Part shown: in pieces, positions 45,885-53,755 of the stretch
Layout: each line of letters opens with the position of its first letter
Numbering within the stretch: position 1 is the stretch's first letter
Source: Neomesorhizobium albiziae
GTDB lineage: Bacteria > Pseudomonadota > Alphaproteobacteria > Rhizobiales > Rhizobiaceae
DNA length: 61,428 nucleotides
Assembly (NCBI RefSeq): GCF_900114255.1
Contig: NZ_FOSL01000026.1
Location: 1 to 61,428 of the forward strand
Direction: 5' to 3'
The notes under the pieces: model-generated
The model's input: the letters and a program-made list of their open reading frames with translations, nothing else
Told to the model about the DNA's origin: nothing
The model's database searches: none
Position numbers and translations under genes: made by a program

Positions 45885-46997
45885 TTGCCAGAATGGCCGG
45901 CGTTTCGCTGGGACCACAAGGTTCTGGCGGAGCCACTTGCGGCCGTGCGGCACCGGCAGGGGCGGCTGATCGGACGAATGGAGGGGCTCGGCTTCGGGCT
46001 GCGTAATGAGGCCATGCTCCAGACCCTCACGGAGGATGTTCTCAAATCCAGCGAGATCGAGGGCGAAATTCTCGACCGCGATCAGGTTCGCTCCTCCATC
46101 GCGAGGCGGCTCGGCATGGATATCGGCGCTTTGACGCCGGCAGACCGCGACGTTGAGGGCGTCGTCGAGATGATGCTCGACGCAACCCAGAAGTACGATC
46201 AGGAGCTGTCCGACGAGCGGCTGTTCGGCTGGCATGCTGCACTGTTCCCGACGGGGCGTAGCGGGATGCACCGGATCAGGGTTGGTGCGTGGCGGGACGA
46301 CAGCTCGGGGCCGATGCAGGTTATTTCGGGGCCGGTCGGGCGCGAACGTGTTCATTACGAAGCGCCGCAGGCACTGCGGGTCGGGGAGGAGATGAATGCG
46401 TTTATCGCCTGGTTCAACGGGCAGGACGGCAGCGATCCCGTCGTGAAGGCGGGCGTCGCGCATCTTTGGTTCGTCGCCGTTCACCCGTTCGAGGACGGCA
46501 ATGGGCGCATCGCGCGCGCGATTGCGGACATGCAGCTTGCGCGCTCCGAGGAGAGTCCGCAGCGCTTTTACAGCATGTCGGCGCAGATACGGCAGGTGCG
46601 CAAAGCCTACTATGAGATTCTCGAAGCAACGCAGAAGGGCGATCTCGACATCACCGACTGGCTCCAGTGGTTTCTTGCGTGTCTGGGACGCGCGTTCGAT
46701 GGCGCGGAGGGCATTCTTACGGGCGTGCTCACGAAGGCACGGTTCTGGGAGGAGCATGCGGCTGGCGCTATCAACGACCGCCAGCGCGACATGCTGAACC
46801 GTCTGCTCGACGGGTTCGAGGGAAAACTCACGTCCTCCAAATGGGCCATCATCGAGAAGTGCTCACCCGATACGGCACTACGCGACATCAGCGACCTGCT
46901 TGAACGCGGGATTCTGGTCAAGGACGAAGGAGGAGGCCGCAGCACCAGCTATTCCCTTGCCGCGATTGAATCAGGGCAGACAACGAGGGATTCCTGA
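45885..46997 (+). CDS. Fic-domain protein with DUF4172
   Basis: 370 residues from the TTG at 45885. The frame stays open upstream through IIPVIHELPEWPAFRWD, which fits the usual start of the N-terminal DUF4172 domain, so translation may begin at an ATT at 45864, seven bases after the loop AAGGAG. The Fic core has HPFEDGNGRIARA (His catalytic, Asn/Arg for phosphate) near residue 205; an inhibitory-helix-like SSEIEG at about 55 resembles the [S/T]xxxE[G/N] motif of class II Fic proteins. The C-terminus has a winged-helix part (DISDLLERGILVKDEGGG). Fic proteins transfer AMP or other groups to targets. First gene of a coupled three-gene operon. Confidence 0.88.
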   Translation: MPEWPAFRWDHKVLAEPLAAVRHRQGRLIGRMEGLGFGLRNEAMLQTLTEDVLKSSEIEGEILDRDQVRSSIARRLGMDIGALTPADRDVEGVVEMMLDATQKYDQELSDERLFGWHAALFPTGRSGMHRIRVGAWRDDSSGPMQVISGPVGRERVHYEAPQALRVGEEMNAFIAWFNGQDGSDPVVKAGVAHLWFVAVHPFEDGNGRIARAIADMQLARSEESPQRFYSMSAQIRQVRKAYYEILEATQKGDLDITDWLQWFLACLGRAFDGAEGILTGVLTKARFWEEHAAGAINDRQRDMLNRLLDGFEGKLTSSKWAIIEKCSPDTALRDISDLLERGILVKDEGGGRSTSYSLAAIESGQTTRDS

Positions 46998-46998
46998 A

Positions 46999-47820
46999 AT
47001 GATGTTGTACAAGTACGTTCCTTTTGAACGCGGACGGCAAATCCTTGAGGGGAGCGCCGTCAGCTTTACGAGGCGTGAGTTTTTCAACGACCCTTTCGAC
47101 TTTCCCGCGTATCCGCAGGAGCCGCAGGGCGATCCCGTTTCGGGCTTCTTCGCAAATGTGCGGGCATGGGCAAAGGCGCAGACCTGGGCCGAACATACGG
47201 GCATCCTGTCGCTGACGAGGACGGCCGCCAATCCTCTGATGTGGTCGCACTATGCCGACCAGCACAGAGGACTGGTGATCGGAATCGACGCGGTTGCGGC
47301 TGGGCTGACCGAGGAGTCGCGCAATCTGATCCCCGCGCAGTACGGCAGCGTAATCTACGTTTCGCGGCGCCTCGCTGCGCCTTTCATCACGCCGCCTGAA
47401 ACCGGGATCGCCGTTGGCAGCACATACCATTTCCCACACGATCATTACGAGAAGCTCCAGCGCCTCTTCCTGCACAAGCCCCTTTGCTGGTCCTACGAGG
47501 AAGAGGTGCGCGTCGTGAAGTGTCTCAAAGGCGTTGAAGCCGAACCCAACGGCACCCCGAGCGGAAGCTTTGAGATCATCCGGCACGACGGGCGCGCGAC
47601 GTGCTGTTACAGGGTTCCGCCGAGCGCGATCCAGGAACTTTACGTCGGCCTCCGCGCCGCGCCGGAGGCGGCGAACGTTCTTGTCGATGGCGCGAAGGCG
47701 CGTTTGCCGGGCCTGGCCGTGCATGACAGCTTTCTCGAAACCGGCAGTTTCTCGATCGGGTTCAAGCCTTACGGAACCGCAGAAGAGACAGCGGTCGCCC
47801 ATGCGAACGAACACGCGTGA
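46999..47820 (+). CDS. DUF2971 protein
   Basis: 273 residues from the ATG at 46999, one base after the Fic stop. LYKYVPFERGRQILEG, SFTRREFFNDPFDFPA, then ILSLTRTAANPLMWSHYADQ follow the DUF2971 pattern, a family often found in defence or toxin contexts with unknown chemistry. The end overlaps the lipase start. Confidence 0.75.
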   Translation: MMLYKYVPFERGRQILEGSAVSFTRREFFNDPFDFPAYPQEPQGDPVSGFFANVRAWAKAQTWAEHTGILSLTRTAANPLMWSHYADQHRGLVIGIDAVAAGLTEESRNLIPAQYGSVIYVSRRLAAPFITPPETGIAVGSTYHFPHDHYEKLQRLFLHKPLCWSYEEEVRVVKCLKGVEAEPNGTPSGSFEIIRHDGRATCCYRVPPSAIQELYVGLRAAPEAANVLVDGAKARLPGLAVHDSFLETGSFSIGFKPYGTAEETAVAHANEHA

Positions 47821-48776
47821 ACGCCGTGCAGTACTCGTTCGATGAATTCTGGAGCCTTGTAAACGGCCTCTCATCGGACCAGCGGGCTTTGCCGTATGTC
47901 TGCGCGCTCGCTTCCGAGCTTGCTTATCACCATGTTCCGCAGTTCGAGATCGACGCCCCCAAACGGGCAAAGCTCGTCGTTCCCTGCGCCGCGTACCGCG
48001 CTATCGCCGCCGCAGGTACGGCGACGAACGTTTTCACCGTGCTGCGCGAGCGCGATCTTGCGCGGGCCTTTGTTGCAGTCGACCGGTTCGTCATCGCCGC
48101 AGGCTTTGCCGTCGGTGACAAGCTCTTCGTCGGCTTTCGCGGCACCGCCTTTCTTTTTGACTGGCGCATCAATCTGAGCGCTCCGCTTGTGCCCGTCGCG
48201 GGCGTGTTCCCCACGACTCTCGGCGCGCTGCTCTGGCCGGGCGCAGGTCGGCTTCATCGCGGATTTGCCGAGGAGGCAGTGCGGATCGCGATCAAGATCC
48301 GGGAGGAGGCGGAAAAGATCGGCGGACCGTTCAGCAAGGTCTATCTCTGCGGCCACTCGCTCGGCGGCGCGGTTGCCGCCATCGCCGAAGGGCTTCTCTA
48401 TCCGCTCGGCGATATTGAGCCGACGCATATTTTCGGTGCGCCGCGTTACGCAGACGTGTCGCACTACTATTCGAGGCGCACGGCGCCGCCGCTTCAGTTC
48501 AAACGGGCGGGCGACATCGTCCCCGCTGTTCCATCCCGGCGCATGGGTTATGCCGACCACCCGCGCGAATTCGATACGCAAGGCCGAGAGGATCCGACGC
48601 TCCGCGACCGGACCGGCGCGTATTTCCTGTGGCGTACTTCGTTGTTTGCGGCGAGGAGTTTCGAGCCCCACAGCATGGAAGGCTATCGGAAGGAGCTTGG
48701 AATCGCTTGCGGCGCAAAACTTGCGGCCCAGGAGCTGACCGATCGCGGCAAGCTCACAACAGAGCACGTTTTCTAA
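47817..48776 (+). CDS. Class 3 lipase-like alpha/beta hydrolase
   Basis: 319 residues from a GTG that overlaps the previous stop (GTGA). Nucleophile elbow YLCGHSLGGAVAAI, oxyanion strand LFVGFRGT, Asp in RAGDIVPAVPS, and a late His candidate in EPHSMEGY: a full lipase_3 arrangement. No signal peptide, so it acts inside the cell, where a membrane-attacking lipase would be toxic. Co-translation with Fic and DUF2971 genes suggests a toxin- or defence-type module. Confidence 0.8.
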   Translation: MNAVQYSFDEFWSLVNGLSSDQRALPYVCALASELAYHHVPQFEIDAPKRAKLVVPCAAYRAIAAAGTATNVFTVLRERDLARAFVAVDRFVIAAGFAVGDKLFVGFRGTAFLFDWRINLSAPLVPVAGVFPTTLGALLWPGAGRLHRGFAEEAVRIAIKIREEAEKIGGPFSKVYLCGHSLGGAVAAIAEGLLYPLGDIEPTHIFGAPRYADVSHYYSRRTAPPLQFKRAGDIVPAVPSRRMGYADHPREFDTQGREDPTLRDRTGAYFLWRTSLFAARSFEPHSMEGYRKELGIACGAKLAAQELTDRGKLTTEHVF

Positions 48777-49140
48777 TTCCCAGCGGCGCGTCCGGCTACG
48801 CCGGATTGGGCGCTACGCGCTGCGCTTCCCAAGCCCCGCAGGGTCTTGGCCATCCGGTAACGATCCCTCGCGCGAATTGTTCGGCCAGCCTTCGGGCTAC
48901 GGTGGACGAGTCGGCTGAAATTCTTTCGTCGCCCGCTTCGCTGCCGGATGCGCGGGCTTTGACTTAGGGCTCCGCCCTCAGCGCGCTTCGAGGCGCGGTC
49001 CGCCCAGCTTCCTCCGCCTTTGGCTCCGTGCAGCCGGTTCCCCGCGACCGGCCCCTCCGCTTGCACACCCGCTGCTCGCCGCGAGGCAAGGGTTGCAGCA
49101 ACAGCGCTGCGCACCCGCAGCCAAAGAGGAGGAAAGAGCA
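48777..49140. other. Leader region of the truncated ardC gene
   Basis: No gene seen. GC-rich with short self-complementary stretches (for example GGCTACGCCGG). A good ribosome site (GAGGAAAGAGCA) precedes the ardC ATG. Confidence 0.35.
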
Positions 49141-49520
49141 ATGAAAGCGGGTGTTTATGAACGTATTACCAGCCGGGTTGTGGCTGAACTGGAGCAGCGT
49201 GTCAGGTCTTGGCTCAAGCCGTGGAATGCCGAGCATGCCGCAGGGCGCATTACCCGGCCCCTGTGCTCTAACGGGGTGCCCTATCAGGGAATCAACGTCG
49301 AGGCGACCGGCGAAGAGGCCGAACGCGAGATTCCGTTCTTGAAGGGCTACACGGTTTTTAACGTGGAGCAGGTCGAGGGATTGCCCGCGCACTTCTATGC
49401 CGTAGCCGAACCGCGCCTTGACCCCGTGCAGCGTATCGACCGCGCGGAATTGTTCTTTGCCGCAACCGGCGTAGCCATCAGGCATGGCGGCAGCATGACC
49501 TATTACAGCGCCGCGGATGA
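49141..49520 (+). pseudogene. ardC: ArdC-like antirestriction protein, truncated
   Basis: The first 125 or so residues match ArdC/DUF1738 proteins of conjugative plasmids (VAELEQRVRSWLKPWNAEH, RITRPLCSNGVPYQGIN, ELFFAATGVAIRHGGSMTYY). The C-terminal zinc metallopeptidase part with HExxH is missing; the frame runs into an antisense scpB fragment near 49520. Marks an old plasmid or ICE backbone junction. Confidence 0.7.
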
Positions 49521-49697
49521 CCCATCGCCCTGTCCCGTTGCCGCGCGGATCACGTCGGCGAAAGCCGTTTTCGTGCGGTGCTGCCAGCCGTCGGCGACAG
49601 AGACGAGTTCGTAGGGGCGGCCACGCAGTTCCTCGCGGATATCGTCGAGGATCATGTCGAGGTTGCATTCGCTGCCAACGACCCGGTGCGAGGACAC
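49503..49697 (-). pseudogene. scpB: ScpB fragment
   Basis: Minus strand reads SHRVVGSECNLDMILDDIRE then ELRGRPYELVSVADGWQHRT, the N-terminal winged helix of the segregation protein ScpB. Only about 60 codons remain. ScpB-like genes occur on rhizobial plasmids. Confidence 0.6.
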
Positions 49698-49730
49698 TCG
49701 GTGTCACTGGCTCGGACGAGGCAAAGATCA

Positions 49731-49784
49731 AGGGGCGCGCAACTGCGGATTGAAAGGGGCGCGCAACTGCGGATTGAAAGGGGC
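49731..49784 (+). repeat. Tandem repeat, 24-bp unit, 2.25 copies
   Basis: The unit beginning AGGGGCGCGCAACTGCGG is repeated at 49731, 49755 and in part at 49779. Too few and too close for a CRISPR array; probably replication slippage. Confidence 0.8.
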
Positions 49785-49890
49785 AAAAAGGCAAAGTTAC
49801 TAATCTGGACTTGTCTTCCAGCCCGGAAGACTCGTCTGCCAGCCAACTGACAACCCGAGTCGTTAGGGATCATTTGCCTCCATTGCATGA

Positions 49891-49923
49891 TGTCCTAAAT
49901 TGGACTATATCCAAATCAGGACA
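49891..49923. promoter_or_regulatory. Operator-like inverted repeat of the Xre-RES pair
   Basis: TGTCCTAAATTGGA and TCCAAATCAGGACA form a 12-of-14 dyad around CTATA, ending 13 bp before the antitoxin ATG. It is a likely autoregulatory binding site for the antitoxin or its complex. Confidence 0.7.
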
Positions 49924-49936
49924 TCTGAAGGTAGTT

Positions 49937-50464
49937 ATGGCCCGAGCCCTTCCAAAGCAGTCGGCACCCGCCGAGCCAGGACTGCTGCGTCTTGATGCTT
50001 CGCGTTTCGCGCCAGCGAACAGGAAACGACTGAGCGCGCCCGGTTTCCGCACTTTTCTTGGGATTGCCGATCTTTGGAGCCTCAGTGAGGAAGATCGGCG
50101 CTTGGCTCTCGGCTATCCTTCCCGTTCGACCTATCACAACTGGGCGAGGCTGGCACGGGAGCATCGGGATTTCACATTGGACGTCGACACGCTCACACGC
50201 ATTTCAGCCGTGTTTGGTATCCACCAAGCCTTGGGAATTCTCTATGCGACCGAACAAGAGGGCGTTGCCTGGCTGCGCAGCCCAAACTCAGGCGCGGTCT
50301 TTGGCGGAAATCCGCCTCTGGCCCTGCTAACCAGCGGCTCCTTGGATGCTTTGCTGACCGTGCGCCGTTTTCTCGACGCCGCACGTGGCGGGCTCTACAT
50401 GGCGCCGAATGCGGTGGATGAAGCTTTCGCGCCGTACGAAGAGGCGGATGTGGTATTTCGGTGA
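49937..50464 (+). CDS. Xre/MbcA/ParS-type antitoxin of a RES toxin
   Basis: 175 residues from the ATG at 49937 (GAAGG upstream). N-terminal HTH (FLGIADLWSLSEEDRRLALG, YPSRSTYHNW) and C-terminal toxin-binding domain (LRSPNSGAVFGGNPPLALLT then FLDAARGG). The stop overlaps the toxin start (GTGA). Confidence 0.82.
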   Translation: MARALPKQSAPAEPGLLRLDASRFAPANRKRLSAPGFRTFLGIADLWSLSEEDRRLALGYPSRSTYHNWARLAREHRDFTLDVDTLTRISAVFGIHQALGILYATEQEGVAWLRSPNSGAVFGGNPPLALLTSGSLDALLTVRRFLDAARGGLYMAPNAVDEAFAPYEEADVVFR

Positions 50465-51138
50465 CGGAGACTTTCGCGCCGGCGCCGCAGCCAACCTACC
50501 GCCTAATTCCGTCTCGATTTCCCCCGATTGGGCTGTTCGATAGCGTCGCGACGGCTGCGGATCTGGCGGCTGTCATGGACCTCGTCGGCTGGACGAATGA
50601 TCGATTGGTAGCTGGGCGAATTGATCGCCTCCCGCGCCATGAATGGGTCTACGGCCGGCCCAACGCAAGCGTCGTCATGGCAGCATTTCTTCACGTCGCT
50701 CTGACCGGCATGCGCTTCAATTCTGCCGACTTGGGCGCATGGTATGCAGCAGCTGATCTGAAAACGGCGGCGGCCGACGTTGGGCATCACTTGCGACGTG
50801 AAGCTGTGACGCGAAGCCTGCCTCAAATCAAGCGAACATACCGGGCCTACACGGCGCGGCTTGATGGCGAGTATGCTGACATTCGTGGCCTACAGACAAG
50901 CAGACCGGAGCTTTATTCCTCAACGAACTATACCGCGTCCCAGCGGTTTGGGGAAAAGATCCGCGCGTCCGGCAGCGGTGGAATTCTTTACAATAGTGTG
51001 AGAATGCGCGGGGGCATCAATGTCGTCGCATACCGGCCCACGAAGGTCGAGAGTGTCGTTCAGACAGACCATTTTGAGATCTCGATTTATGCCGACCTGC
51101 ATACGATCGAGGTAAAAAGACTCAAGTCCCAGAGTTGA
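50461..51138 (+). CDS. RES-domain toxin
   Basis: 225 residues. The RES fold, named for its conserved Arg, Glu and Ser, is seen in TYRLIPSRFPP (Arg), Tyr/Glu of the middle helices and GGILYNSVRMRGG (Ser). RES toxins degrade cellular NAD+ or ADP-ribosylate targets. Start GTG, coupled to the antitoxin. Both genes look intact, so the pair may stabilise the replicon. Confidence 0.8.
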   Translation: MTETFAPAPQPTYRLIPSRFPPIGLFDSVATAADLAAVMDLVGWTNDRLVAGRIDRLPRHEWVYGRPNASVVMAAFLHVALTGMRFNSADLGAWYAAADLKTAAADVGHHLRREAVTRSLPQIKRTYRAYTARLDGEYADIRGLQTSRPELYSSTNYTASQRFGEKIRASGSGGILYNSVRMRGGINVVAYRPTKVESVVQTDHFEISIYADLHTIEVKRLKSQS

Positions 51139-51263
51139 GAGTGCCGGCTGAGCGTCGTCCAGGTGGCCGGGCAGCCCTGCAAACGACCGGCTAGAACGTC
51201 GGCTTCAGGGCGGACTTGGATGTGTAGAAACTTCTTGCGTAGCCCGGTGACGCGCCGACGATT

Positions 51264-51473
51264 TGAGGGTTCAGAGGCCCTCATTGCCTTCATCAACATC
51301 CGCGCTCCAGGGATCGCTACCTCCCGTTTGAGGTTGTAGGCGAGGACGTGGTTCCGACGTTGGGTAGGTGGGGTGAGGAAGTGACATCGTCCTATCCAGT
51401 CCTGGATGGTCCCGAAGGCATGCTCGACCGTTTGTCGCCGCACCCGCATGGCATCGGGCATGCGGTCGGACAT
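51264..51473 (-). pseudogene. IS1182-type transposase, C-terminal relic
   Basis: Minus strand MPDAMRVRRQTVEHAFGTIQ, then VLAYNLKREVAIPGARMLMK, matching the end of IS1182/IS4-like transposases. Truncated on both sides. Confidence 0.6.
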
Positions 51474-51500
51474 CGCAAAGTTAACTGAGGGCTGACGGAT

Positions 51501-52300
51501 TTGTGCGATGAGGCGTGCATATCCGCGATTGCCCCTGATCCGCTCTATCGCCGTTACCGCTTCCACGCCGAGATCATCGCTCATGCGGTGTGGCTGTATT
51601 TCCGCTTTCCGCTCAGTCTGCGCATTGTCGAGGACATGCTGGCAGCCCGCGGCGCCATCGGCACGCATCAGCGCCTGGGGAGCGCAGTTCGGCTGGCATT
51701 TTGCCAACCAGATCCGACGCCGCTCGGTGGTCTACTGAGGCGACAAATGGCATCTCGATGAATTTGTCGTCACCGTTGCCGGGAAGAAGCAGTGGCTGTG
51801 GCGGCCGTCGATCAGGACGGCTTCGTGCTCGATGTTCTGGGGCAGAGTCGGCGGAATGCCAAGGCCGCAAAACGTCTGATGAAAAAGCTCCTGAAGAAGC
51901 AGGGCCATGCACCACGGGTGATGGTTACCGACAAGCTCGGCTCCTATGCCGTTGCCGGACAGGGGCTCATGCCCCACGTCGAGCATCGCCGGCACAAGGG
52001 GTTAAACTACCCGGCCGAAAACTCGCACCAGCTGATCCGACGACGGCCGGAGATCATGAAGCGCGTCAAGTCGCCAGGCCAGCTGCAGCGTTTCGCCTCC
52101 ATCCACTCCCCCCTCGCCAACTGTTCCCGTCCCCGCCAGGCCCTTTCATCCGCCGACCAGCGCGACCTGCGCAATATCGCCCTGGCCAAATGGCGTCAGA
52201 TCGCTCACGTCGCGGCTACTGCCGGAATTCGCGACCCCATTGGCCATCAACATGCCCGACGCGATGACTTTACGATAGTCGTCTCCTTTAACGCCATCCG
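51501..52300 (+). pseudogene. IS6-family transposase relic, frameshifted
   Basis: In changing frames: YRRYRFHAEIIAHAVWLYFR, SLRIVEDMLAARGA, then FVLDVLGQSRRNAKAAKRLM and VMVTDKLGSYAVAGQGLMPH, and AENSHQLIRRR. These are IS6 (IS26/IS240-like) transposase blocks with the DDE residues partly separated by frameshifts near 51650-51790. No terminal repeats identified. Confidence 0.7.
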
Positions 52301-52409
52301 GGACGCCTCCTGTCGGGTCCGCGACACAGGCTTGTTAGCCAATCTCTTGTTGAGCTCAGGCTAAATAGCTGAAAAGTAAACACAAAATTTCATCTTCGGT
52401 TCGATCAGC

Positions 52410-52428
52410 CAAATTGGCACGAGTTTTG
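52410..52428 (+). promoter_or_regulatory. nifH-type sigma-54 promoter copy before the PEP mutase gene
   Basis: TTGGCACGAGTTTTGAAA: the -24 half is perfect, but the -12 GC is GA, as at 29757. The leader that follows (AATATTCATGTCGTG, GGAGGAAAGC) also matches the copy at 29757. No exact TGT-N10-ACA lies in the 110 bp upstream, which is IS-derived. Confidence 0.6.
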
Positions 52429-52519
52429 AAACCCTTCGTAGCGAGGCGGCAGGAGCTGCCGACCAATATTCATGTCGTGTGTGATATCGCGATCAATGGA
52501 ACGAAGGGAGGAAAGCAGA

Positions 52520-53488
52520 ATGTCAGGTCTGCGTCGGACCCGCGTACTATCGGAAAAGGGGCATCCCCCGTGGAGTCCGGGCGGCAATGCAAGCGAAGGT
52601 GTAACTACCCTTCGTGACCTCATTCGCATCCATGACAGCCCGTCATTCCTCATGGAGGCCCATGATGCGCTGTCCGCAGTGATTGCCGAAAGGGCCGGTT
52701 TCAAGGGGCTTTGGGCCTCAGGCCTGTCGATCTCGTCGAGCCTCGGCTATCGCGATGCCAACGAGGCATCCTGGAGCGAAGTGGCCGATGTGGTGGAACG
52801 CATGGCTTACGCCGCCAGGATTCCCATTCTCGTCGACGGCGACAGCGGCTTTGGCAATTTCAACAACGCTCGCCTTGTCGCCGGCCGCCTGCGCAAGCGT
52901 GGTGCAAGCGGCATCTGTATCGAGGACAAGGCCTTTCCGAAAATGAATTCCTTCATCAGCGATCGTCATCCGCTCGCCGACATCGAAGAGTTCTGCGGCC
53001 GCTTAAGGGCCGTTAAGGACACCGTCCTCGACCCCGACTTCGTGTTGGTGGCGCGGATCGAAGCCCTCATTGCCGGCCACGGTCAGGACGAGGCACTTGA
53101 CCGCGCGCATGCCTATGCCGAAGCTGGCGCTGACGCGATTCTCATCCACTCGCGCAAATCCGATCCGACCGAGATCCTGGCATTTGCCGGATCCTGGCAG
53201 AACCGCCTTCCCGTCGTGATCGTGCCAACGAAATACTTCAGCACGCCGGTCGCCGAATATCGCGCTGCAGGCATTTCGACCGTGATTTGGGCAAACCACA
53301 ATATGCGCGCTGCGATCGCCGCGATGCGCAATATTTGCAACCGCATCATTCACGAGGGAGGCATAGCCGGCATCGAGCCCGATATCGCCCCGCTGGAGGA
53401 GCTCTTCGAATTAATGGCTTATGACGAGCTCGCTGCCGCCGAAACACGTTATCTGTGGCCGAAGGCCGGAAACGGTGCCGATAGCTGA
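52520..53488 (+). CDS. pepM: Phosphoenolpyruvate mutase (PepM)
   Basis: 322 residues from the ATG at 52520 (GGAGG upstream). The isocitrate-lyase-superfamily barrel carries LVDGDSGFGNFNNARLV and the PEP mutase signature EDKAFPKMNSF. PepM rearranges PEP to phosphonopyruvate, the entry step of nearly all phosphonates. The first codons, MSGLR, and the upstream leader resemble nifH (MSDLR), so the gene seems joined to a captured nifH start. No decarboxylase gene (Ppd) follows; the next intact enzymes are a nucleotidyltransferase and an aminotransferase. Confidence 0.92.
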   Translation: MSGLRRTRVLSEKGHPPWSPGGNASEGVTTLRDLIRIHDSPSFLMEAHDALSAVIAERAGFKGLWASGLSISSSLGYRDANEASWSEVADVVERMAYAARIPILVDGDSGFGNFNNARLVAGRLRKRGASGICIEDKAFPKMNSFISDRHPLADIEEFCGRLRAVKDTVLDPDFVLVARIEALIAGHGQDEALDRAHAYAEAGADAILIHSRKSDPTEILAFAGSWQNRLPVVIVPTKYFSTPVAEYRAAGISTVIWANHNMRAAIAAMRNICNRIIHEGGIAGIEPDIAPLEELFELMAYDELAAAETRYLWPKAGNGADS

Positions 53489-53541
53489 CCGGAAACGGTC
53501 GGCCGTTTTGAAAGTGCAATTTGCAAACGCAGGAAGCGCCA

Positions 53542-53755
53542 ATGCTGGCCCAACGGACAAGCTTGTTCAAATCCTCGGGAACCGCGGCCGCGCGCACCGC
53601 CGCCAGCGAAATCGTCGATCTGACGGCTTGGGAAATCTGGCGCGATCTGGCCGCGACGATCCGGGACGGGGCGATCGACGCCATTCGAAAGGGCGTTAAT
53701 CGCTATACCGACCCGGTCGGGCTGCATCAGCCCACGAGGCGCGCAGCTCTTAGAG
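53542..53755 (+). pseudogene. Aminotransferase N-terminal fragment
   Basis: MLAQRTSLFKSSGTAAARTA and AIRKGVNRYTDPVGLHQPTR copy, with decay and a small deletion, the start of the aminotransferase at 55591 (MLAHRISLLSGSGTAAAREA). Cut by the IS5-type element at 53751. Confidence 0.8.

Noticed and set aside
47871-48767. 298-codon minus-strand ORF opposite the lipase gene
   Set aside because: The plus frame has GHSLGG and is coupled to its neighbours; the antisense product has no motif.
49731-49784. CRISPR-like short repeats
   Set aside because: Units are directly adjacent without spacers and only about two copies exist.
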